NCBI GenBank assembly: GCA_000733355.1 | Contig: JNVV01000006.1 | Coordinates: forward strand, 41,448-105,447 | From: Falciphora oryzae | Taxonomy: Eukaryota; Ascomycota; Sordariomycetes; Magnaporthales; Magnaporthaceae | DNA length: 64,000 nucleotides | Direction of reading: 5' to 3' | Part shown: piece by piece, positions 54,132-64,000 of the stretch | Layout: each line of letters opens with the position of its first letter | Position numbering within the stretch: position 1 is the stretch's first letter | Translations under genes and position numbers: made by a program | Notes under the pieces: model-generated | The model's input: the letters and a program-made list of their open reading frames with translations, nothing else | Database searches by the model: none | What the model was told of the DNA's origin: nothing

Positions 54132-57100
54132 CTATTTTGTCTTATTATTATCATTATTAGTCAAGTCATCATCCGACGTCGAAGAGTCTTCAGAAGGGGC
54201 GGGGGCGGCTTTGGGGCCTGGCAGAATGGTCGAAGAGCACGCGCTGTTGTTGTAGCCGTCGCTGTCGTCGTTGATGTCGGTTTTGACGCCAATCTGAGCC
54301 CGCCGCAGAAGCTTGTTGGCCCTGGCAGTGGCGTCCCGGGCCTTGACTGCAGCCTCCTCAGCTTTGCTCTGCTTCTCCCACATGCTGGCATACTTGCCAC
54401 CCAGCTGAAGCAGCTCTGCGTGGCTACCTTTCTCGATGATGGAGCCGGCATGGAGCACAATTATCTGGTCTGCGTGCGTTATGGTGGAAAGGCGGTGGCT
54501 GTGGGGGGGTGGGAACGTCGTGTGTTAGTGATACAGAGAACCACCTGATCATAATCTCTTCTTTCTTCTCTCTCTTGGCCCTCGCCCCCAATGACGCATC
54601 TGCTGGGCGTTTCCAAGAAAACTCACGCTATAATCAAAAGTGTGCGGTCTTGACCCAGGTTGTTGCCTTTGATGAGCTTGGATTGAATCTGCTGCTCAGT
54701 CTCGCTGTCGAGCGCCGACGTGGCCTCGTCCAGCATGATGATGCGGGGGCGCTTGAGGATGAGCCGAGCGATGGCCATGCGCTGCTTCTCGCCCCCACTA
54801 AGCCGCAGCCCGCGCTCCCCGACCCTGGTGTTGTAGCCTTCGGGGAAGCTCATGATGCGATCGTGGATGCTGGCGGATCGGCAAGCCTCGTACACCTCCT
54901 CGTCCGTTGCCCTCTGGTTCGCGTACCTGAGGTTGTACATGATGGACTCGTTGAACATAATCGTGTCCTGCGGAACCACACCGATGGCTCGCCGGACAGA
55001 GTCAATGGTCACGTCCTTGACGTTGTGACCGTCGACCTCGATGCTGCCCTCGTGGCAGTTGTAGTAGCGGAACATGAGCCGGAACACCGTGGACTTGCCG
55101 CCACCGGACTCGCCGACAAAGGCCGTCGTCGTGCCGGGGCGGCACTCGAACGAGAGGTCTCGCAGCGCTGGGCGCTTCCCGTCGTACCAGAACCTGACCT
55201 TGTTCCACCGGATGTGACCCCTGCAAGGCGGGAGGTCTGGCACGCCGCGGCGGTCCACCACCGTCGGCGCGACCTTGAACAGCTCAAGCAGCCGCTCGCC
55301 CGAGATCATGGCCTGCTGCACCGTCTTGTAAAACGTGCCGAAGAAATTGAGCGGGCCTTGCAGCTGCCCGAGGATGACCAGCAGCGCCGAGAACTCGCCG
55401 ATCCTCCGGTTGCCGAGAGCGACATCGTAAGCCCCCACCACCAGCAGCAGCAGCATGCCGCCCATGAAGACCAGGTTCTGGCAGATGTTCATGTTGTTGG
55501 CGCCCCACGTGACGCTGGCCTCGGCTGCTTGGAACGTGTTGATGGTCTGGCGGTAACGCTTGAACTCAAAGTCTTCGGCGTTAAAGTACTTGACCGTCTC
55601 GTAGCTGACGATGGAGTCGTTCTTGACCGCCTCCTCTTCCCTGTTGGCGTTGACCATATCCCTGCGCTGGTCCGCACGGGTCGCGGCCATGCGGATGGTG
55701 AGAAAGAGATATGTGAAAGTCATAATGGAGACGCACACGGCGTACACGCTGTTGAAGAAGCGGGCGAGATAAATGATTGCGATGAGGGGGTCCACCAGCA
55801 TCGGGAACACTTGAAAGGTCACTTGCTCCAGGAACCCGTTGATCGAGGCGCCCTTGTTAAGCGCCGACAAAACCTCGCCGGTCCTCTTGGACAGGTGGAA
55901 GTCGAGCGACAGGGAGTGGACGTGCTCAAAGGCTGCAGAAGACAGCGCGCGGAAGCAGTACTGCGAGACGGGGATCCAGAGGATGGCGCGAACGGAGCCC
56001 AGCAGCCCCGAGGGCCCCTGTAGTATCTTGAACAGGATCAGCAGGCCGAGGTCCCCCCACGGCATGGCATGCCCAGCCTCGGAACCGTTCCTCGACGTTG
56101 CGTTCTCGAGCTCGTCGACCAGGGTGCCCGTCTGGGCAGGGACCATGATGTTCACGTAGCGCTGGAGGACGGCGATGACAAAACAGAACACCACGACCAC
56201 CTGTAGCCTGAACGAGTCGCGCGGCCACAGGTACGGGAAGAATAGTGAGTACCCCCGCAGGTACTCCCACCATGTCTTGTGCGGCAGCTTGTTCGGCCGG
56301 TAGAAGGCGGCGTCGGCGTCGCGATGACTGCTGTCACCGACATCGTTGGCAGGCGACTGGTTGGGGCCGGCCGATCCGTTCTGGTTCCTCCTCGACTCGC
56401 GGCCGCCTACCGCGGGGTTGACGTATCCGTTGAAGGCCGCGTGCCGTCGACCGAGAAGAGGCGATGTTTCGTCCGGCGTGTCGCTGTCGTGGCCGACCTG
56501 ACCATGCCTCTGTCCTTCCATCTCGCCTATGCCATCCAGGCCAGCGTCCTGTGCCTTCTTCTCTCCAGCCCAGAAAGTGCGGCGGCCGGCGAGGCTAAGA
56601 TACAAGACGATGACGCCCAGGACGACGGCAAGGCGGAGGGCGCCGATGGCAAGGTCAGCAACATCATATCCTCCCGGCATCGAAAGTTCATCGGCCACGG
56701 CGCAGTAAGACTGCAAGACCCGGGCGAGGAGCGAGCCGAGGACGGTACTCTCGGTAACCAGGCTCACGCACCAGACCAAGAAATGGACGGCATTAGGGCT
56801 ATCGCTCCAGTCGAAGAGCGTGAGCAGCAGGTAGGTGTAGAACGAGCCACAGCCAACGATGTATACCTAGGCAGACAGGCATGCCGGCGGCGGCGAGTAA
56901 GAAACGAGGCCGACTGCGGTCGAGCGAGGCTGAGTTGCGGCCTCCCCGGAGCTAAAGGCAAATGCACACATGTTGCACATGGTGCACATCTCGCACACCT
57001 GCACCCCCAACGACTCCCCCCTCACGCACTGACTTGGCTGACATGAAGATCAATGTACAGCGAGGGGTGGGTGGGTGTGGATAGGGTGCAGGATGCAATG

Positions 57101-57586
57101 CAGGGGAGCCGGAAGTGGAAAGAAAGGGCTGGTGGCGGGTGAATTTCGACGTACAAAGGCTTCCTCACGACACCACCACGGGCGCTGAATTGGTTCGTCC
57201 GGGGCCAGAGCAAAGGACCGGGCTTGGTCGGGGTCGTAAGCTACCTGCAGGACGAGATTGGCGGCGTTCCCAACGAAGGTGAGCACGACGATGGCGGTTG
57301 CAAGCTGGAATACGCGCCTGGAGCCTCGGCCAAAGGGAGCGGTCCCTGTGACCCCGATTACAACCGCGCTGGGCCGCGTCTTGGTTACAGGCAGCGGGCG
57401 GCCGCCCGGTCCCCTGGCGGCCGGCACGACCATGTCCTCCTCCTTCCTGCTGGCCAAGACGCCATGGAGAGCAATGGCCAGCATGAAGCAGAAGAGCAGG
57501 ATGGAAGGAGAGAGGATCTGGGCCCACGAGAGGACAGCCTCGGCCGACGAGGGAGTCCCGGATCTGGGACTCGAGAGACCCCCCAT
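54132..57586 (-). CDS. HMT1-type half ABC transporter (heavy-metal/thiol tolerance)
   Basis: Vacuolar or mitochondrial-type ABCB half-transporter related to S. pombe Hmt1 and Atm1; it likely moves glutathione- or phytochelatin-bound metals or related thiol conjugates. Three exons (57586-57155, 56866-54627, 54498-54132) code 1012 residues. The long hydrophobic N-terminus (several spans, residues 1-240) and an acidic linker distinguish HMT1 from Atm1. A six-span core follows ([50 protein letters not shown]). The ATPase domain has Walker [10 protein letters not shown] (about 729), signature [14 protein letters not shown], Walker [14 protein letters not shown] and the H-loop [10 protein letters not shown], split by the 128-nt intron. 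The tail is charged. The first intron is 288 nt. The starting ATG at 57586 is preferred over an upstream TTG. Confidence 0.92.
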
Positions 57587-58459
57587 GGCGGGCGCTGGGC
57601 GTGCGGGCAAGGAGGGCACGAGGAAGAAGTGAGCGAGCGGATCCAGCAAGCCGCGAGCCTGGCCCGAGAGAGGGGCGCGGTTTGGGTTACATACATGGCA
57701 AGAGTGGCAAGCACGAGGAAAAGAGGGAGAGAGAGAGAGAGGGGGGGAGGGGGAGGAGACGCAGGCTCTTGATCAGCTGCTCGAGATCATCTCTCCCCGG
57801 CTCTCTCGTTCTCTAGGCGTGGCGATTTTTGCGGAGTTCCTGCGCAACCCGAAGGCGGCGTGCGAGGTGAGAGCTGCCGGGGGGCGGTCTCGGCTGGGGT
57901 CCAAGAGGGTCCGGCGAAGAGGGGCCCACAGTATTTGGAGCTGCCGGGCGCGGTGCTATACGGCACGGCGGTGTTGGACGTGTGGATGGAGGCAAGTGTA
58001 GACGGGCGCGCGGGAGAGGCTGGGGAGGTACCTGGGTAAGGTAGGTTGGCACGTTGACGTTGGCTGACCGGGCAGGCCTGCGGCGCTGCTGCGCACAACC
58101 GAAGATGGCCCCGAATAAGCAGCCGAGTGAGCAGGTCAGGCGGGCTGGGGCAGCGGCCGGCAACAAGGCAGAGGCAAGGTGAGGCCAGGACTGGATGAGG
58201 TGAGAGCGTGGAAGAGAGGGTGGGGAGTGGAGAGGGCGTCTTCGGTGTACGGAGTCGTGGATGAAGATGGGTTGACGGGCAGCAGCACAGCGCAGCACGG
58301 CACGGCACAGGGCGGGTTGAGCCCGGATATCGATCGAGCGGTAGGACGGCGGGTTCTTGTCCAGTCCAGAGTGATGGACGGATGGGGCGACAGGGCAGGG
58401 CCAAAGCCACCGAGCAAGGAAGGGAAAACAGGGGCAGCCGACCGAGGGGAGACAAGAAA

Positions 58460-58460
<1 letters not shown>

Positions 58461-58490
<30 letters not shown>
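58461..58490. repeat. (ATA)n microsatellite
   Basis: Ten units of ATA in the 4.8 kb non-coding region. Confidence 0.95.
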
Positions 58491-58729
58491 GGGGGAAAAA
58501 AAAAGAAGAAAAAAAAAAAAGAGAAAAAAAAGGACCAGACAGACAAGCCAGGCAAGGCAAGACAGAAAAGCACAAGCACCCGGCAGACGTAACGCCGCGA
58601 CTACCAGACGGGCACCACCATGTAGACACAGTCGCAGGCGAGGCGCGCACACCCCCCAGCCAGAGGCAGCAGACTTGGTGCGGAGCCGGGTGTGGACTTT
58701 GCGGCTGGCAGTGCAGCGTCGACACGGGG

Positions 58730-58732
<3 letters not shown>

Positions 58733-58766
<34 letters not shown>
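58733..58766. repeat. Poly-A tract, 34 nt
   Basis: Longest homopolymer in the window, on the plus strand. Confidence 0.95.
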
Positions 58767-58769
<3 letters not shown>

Positions 58770-59317
58770 GGGCGCGTCCTGAGTCTAGGCTTTTCGGAGC
58801 GTGCACAGGCGGGATGCAGCTGGGCTGGATTGACTTCTAGCACCCAGGATGCAGTCGTAGCGGTGGTGGGGTTTGGCCAGGTGACGAGCCTAGTATCTGT
58901 ACCTGACACCTGCTAGTGGAGCTGGTGCATGGCTAGGCAGGTACCTGGGCAGCGAGGCGGGGAGCCGTGGTAAACCCGCGTACTCGTGGGCGGTGTGGGC
59001 GGCCCAGTCGAGCGCCAGACAAAGTGGCGAACCCAAACCTGGCGCGACGTCGAGTCAAGCGTCGCCCGACACGACCCAGCTGGGGAGCGAGGAGGGACAG
59101 CCACCGTCAGACTGCCGGCTGGCTGCCGCCCGAAGGTGGTAGCCCGTGTGCCCGTCTGCTCCGTACCCAACCAAGCAGGTACAGTACATACATGTATGGG
59201 GATGACAGACAGCCAGGCCCGTGGCTATGCAGTGCACATGTACCCATCTGCCGCCTGCCAACCTGCTTGCTGTAGCCACCTAGGCACCGAGATATGCGGA
59301 TGGGAGGCCAGCGACCG

Positions 59318-59336
59318 AAAAAAAAAAAAAAAAAAA
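59318..59336. repeat. Poly-A tract, 19 nt
   Basis: Run of A on the plus strand in the same non-coding region. Confidence 0.95.
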
Positions 59337-61408
59337 CCGACGCCACCGCCGGATGTGTGGGTGTCTAGAGATAGCTATGTTCTACGCCTTCCCCACGGGC
59401 GACTTTCCATCTCCCATCTCTCGGTACCTACCTCCCGTGTCGACAAGACAGGCACGTATCCGTACCTATGCATCTCTCTCCGACAACACACCCAAAAGTG
59501 GACGGCAGCACCGGGCCCCGGCTGGGCCAAGGGAGGATCCGCCAAGTTCGGGAACGGCAGGTGGTCCAGCCTACTAGTACGGTGTGGTGGTGCATTCCGT
59601 CGTGTTGGGTGTGCTCACTCTACTTCCGTGGGAAGGCAGATTAGACGTTACATGAGTAAGGTCGGAGGTCTACCCGAATCCCCTCTGCCACCCATAGTCG
59701 TATACTGTATTTACGCTCATATATATCTATAGCCGCCCGCGCCCTCCCGCATCCACGGACAATACAATGGCAGCGTCACGGCAGGGACAACACGTGGCGG
59801 ATGATAAATGGCGAACGCCATCTGGGACTCTGCGAGCCGCCTGCGTGCCGGGTACCTGGACGGGTGGTAAATACGATACTACCTACTACCTACATGCTTC
59901 TCATGTATAAACGCTTCTCCATATATGGAGACAGGTATCAACCCGAACCTTGCCTAGCCCGGCTGTGACGGGTCGGCGGTAAAAGAGGCGGACACTCGCC
60001 TTCTTGTCCTCTTGCCCTATCCAGCCCACCACGTAGGCGCTTTGCTCTCGGGCACGCACAGCAGACGGCATTCGCCCTCAAGCGGGTTGCGTCGCGTTCC
60101 AGCATGCGGAGGGTTGCCACCTTGAAAGCCATGACTCTCATGGACGGTATAACCGCCCCAGTTGTGCGCGGCCAGCGCTTGATTGTTTCTGCCCCAGATC
60201 CCGAGGGAGGCGGACTAGTCGGGGGGACAAGCAAAGCGCTGCGTGCGTATTATCACTTTGACCTATTGTTCGTGGCCTGACGAGGGGCACACATTCGATG
60301 GGCGGCCCAAGACGAGGCGACGAACGGGTGCGGAGAGAATATATTTCGCAGGTCCAAGCGGGAGCAAACCAACCAACCACGCGCCAAGTCGTCGGGTGTG
60401 ATGGCAGCAAGGCCCCATACCGGTGTAAGTAAGAGGGGCGCGTGGGAAGCAAGGGAACCGGAGATGGATGCGCACAGCGTCCCCCTGCAAACGGAACCCG
60501 TCCTCCTCTTTGCGTCCTTCCTTATTCGTGGCAGGCTGGGGTGCCGTGCGCTGCCATCCGAATACGTGACGGTGCTTCCGAGATGCGGTGAAGGTTTTTC
60601 TTTTTTTTTTTTCCTTCTCATCTTTTGTTTTTATTCTCTCTTCTTTCGGCGGGAGACAGCAGCCGCCTGTGTCGCACCACTCCACAGTCAATCGCATAGC
60701 AGACAGGATGGGCGGCGAGAAAAGGTGGAGACGTGTCGACCAGCCGCTCGAATAGACGGCTCAGCCAAACGGCTTGACATCCGCCCCTCACCGCCTTGAC
60801 CAGCGACTGTGCGAAGACATATGATAGCCTCAGGGATTATGAAGGTTAAAATCTTGCAGGTCCTTACCGTATTGGGTCTGGATCAGGAACTTTCTCTTCT
60901 TCTTTTCTTTTTCTTCTGGGGAATCACGGAGTCCAGAGGAAGGGATGGAAGTTGCTGGCAAATGGGCTGGGCACTTTTTATCACTTGGGAGTGAGGTCTG
61001 AGCTTCCCAGCCTTAGCGGCGTTTGGGTGTGATGGGCGCCGTGCAAGCCTAACTATAGAATGGCTTCCCGACGGTCCTTGACCAACCCTTGACTAATTTG
61101 GGAATCAACTTCGCTGTCACGAGAGGTAGATGGACGCTCGAGCCCAATAACCAATTACAAATAGGATACGGCTGTGCGTCCAAGATGGGAGAGGCAAGAC
61201 GCATCACCGCCCAACACAACAGGAGAGGCTTCAGTCCGGCCTGTCGGATTACCCTTTGTGGCATGCTTTCTTTCTGTTCTCACCTCCGCGCTGTTTTCTT
61301 CTCGTTTGCGAATGCGCAGCCTGGTTGTTTGGGCCTGCAGCTTGGTAAGCGGGAAAGCACACATGTGTGGTTTTGCCGACTGGCTGAATATGCCGGGGGT
61401 TTCTTGTG

Positions 61409-61440
61409 TGGTGTGTGTGTGCGTGTGTGTGCGTGTGTGT
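61409..61440. repeat. GT-rich microsatellite
   Basis: Alternating GT/GC repeat of about 30 nt, 950 nt upstream of the CDC48 start. Confidence 0.9.
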
Positions 61441-62394
61441 TTTTCTCGTCTTTTCTTTTATTCCTTTCTTCCTTTTCGTCTTAGAGGCCAAAGCTATCCT
61501 TAGCTCAGCAAACAGATATGAATGATATGAATTCCTCCATTCAACGCTGTCGGATCGGCTTCCCCGATTATCCAACTGCCAGCTGCTGAAATCATGTGCC
61601 ATGCAACATCAAGCGGTGCCAGTACCTCCAAAGGCTGGTGCTTCGGCAAACATGATTCGACGAACGGAAGCAAAAGCCCAACATCAGCCTAACACCTTCA
61701 AAATAGGTTCAAATTTTCATCAGAAGAAATGAGTCGCGTTGATGGAACAGGCGAGTGGTTACCACGAGGCACCTAGGTGTTGGGAATGTTTGTAGGTGTG
61801 TGCAACGAGGTAGAAACACAAGCAGAGGAAACACAGGCATGGCTTGGCGGTCGGGCTTTGAGATAAGAACACATCTCATAATAAGATTTGCTCGTTCGGT
61901 GTGGTGGAAGGCGTTGGAAGCTTCTCTAAGCAGCTTTCGCCACAACGTGGCTGCAAGATCTCTATCAGATATCAGCCCGCTCTGTGGCGCAAACAGCCCT
62001 GGGTAGGTGGGGCCCAGCTCCTTCTTGCCGCCTGAAATCGTCATCCAGTGGTCGCCTAGCGGCCCCCATGCTTTGAAACCACTCTCAGGTCCAGCCTTCC
62101 GAGGGACATGGACTTCATCAAAACCTCCAGCTACCTCAACCTACCCTCACCCTCACCCAAACCCCAGACATCACCACGACCACGGATTAGATTTCCTTTC
62201 CACCATCATCAACCAGGAGACATTCAAGCCCAGTGCGTGCCCACCGGCCCTCCCTTCGCTTCTTGCCTCCGACCTGCTTTCCCCACCCCACACCCCACGA
62301 CAACTGCTGCCGTGTGCTCCCACGCCGCTTTCTCTAGCTAACCGCCGCCAACTACCAGCTGATCGCTTCTTCCCAGAAGCACCCCGCCGTCAAG

Positions 62395-64000
<1,606 letters not shown>

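Larger units (their letters stand above)
57587..62394. other. 4.8 kb divergent non-coding region between HMT1-type and CDC48 genes
   Basis: The longest gene-free stretch here. It holds an (ATA)n microsatellite (58461-58490), a 34-nt A tract (58733-58766), a 19-nt A tract (59318-59336), GGTACC palindromes at 58027, 58940, 59423 and 59851, and a GT-rich microsatellite at 61409-61440. Open frames here are crossed by homopolymers and show no family resemblance. It may hold long leaders or non-coding transcripts, but nothing proves that. Confidence 0.6.

Noticed and set aside
54509..56023. 504-codon plus-strand open frame
   Set aside because: Antisense to the ABC transporter ATPase exon, whose motifs are intact on the other strand.
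57787..58806. 339-codon minus-strand frame in the HMT1 upstream region
   Set aside because: It is built from a poly-A tract, an ATA array and Pro/Ser-rich text; coding unlikely.
58986..59732. 248-codon plus-strand frame
   Set aside because: It crosses a 19-nt A tract read as poly-Lys and shows no family resemblance.

Overview
The window is nuclear DNA from a filamentous ascomycete (Pezizomycotina, most likely a Sordariomycete). The evidence is short 60-290 bp GT-AG introns, GC-rich coding exons, A/T homopolymer tracts confined to non-coding DNA, and family content typical of that group: a palH pH sensor, a TFIIF/TAF14 YEATS protein, a Zn2Cys6 regulator, a Bud14/Tea4 SH3 protein and HMT1-type and SUT-type transporters. 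The species cannot be fixed from sequence alone. I read 18 protein-coding genes. All have several exons except five: the 9.9, 18.6, 24.8, 28.0 and 47.5 kb genes. One gene (CDC48) is cut by the right edge. I saw no credible rRNA, tRNA, CRISPR or transposon ORF.

Layout: 0.6-11.2 kb holds four minus-strand genes: a Zn2Cys6 regulator, a TAF14-like YEATS protein, a Ran-binding protein 1 and an unrecognised single-span membrane protein. 13.1-23.8 kb is a signalling block: G-protein beta subunit (+), phosducin-like protein (+), an unrecognised coiled-coil protein (-) and a Ste50-type SAM/RA adaptor (-). 24.8-34.2 kb holds a DUF4211-like nuclear protein (-), serine palmitoyltransferase subunit 2 (-) and acetoacetyl-CoA synthetase (+). 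34.8-45.8 kb holds an NHX-type Na+(K+)/H+ exchanger (-), a sucrose/alpha-glucoside symporter (+) and a Bud14/Tea4 polarity protein with a long glutamine tract (+). 47.5-57.6 kb holds the pH sensor PalH/Rim21 (+), ceramide synthase (+) and an HMT1-type ABC transporter (-). A 4.8 kb non-coding stretch then precedes CDC48 (+).

Functional links: phosducin-like proteins assist Gbeta-gamma assembly, and Ste50 adaptors act in MAP-kinase cascades downstream of G proteins, so the 13-24 kb block collects one signalling theme. Serine palmitoyltransferase and ceramide synthase are two steps of one sphingolipid pathway about 21 kb apart. The exchanger and PalH both concern pH and cation homeostasis. These look like ordinary conserved housekeeping neighbourhoods. 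I found no convincing new multi-gene system. The oddities are mostly in gene structure: micro-exons, in-frame introns, an in-frame stop that needs an intron, and a polyQ expansion. Others lie in the non-coding DNA: recurrent GGTACC palindromes, long A tracts, an inverted repeat and a very long divergent gap.
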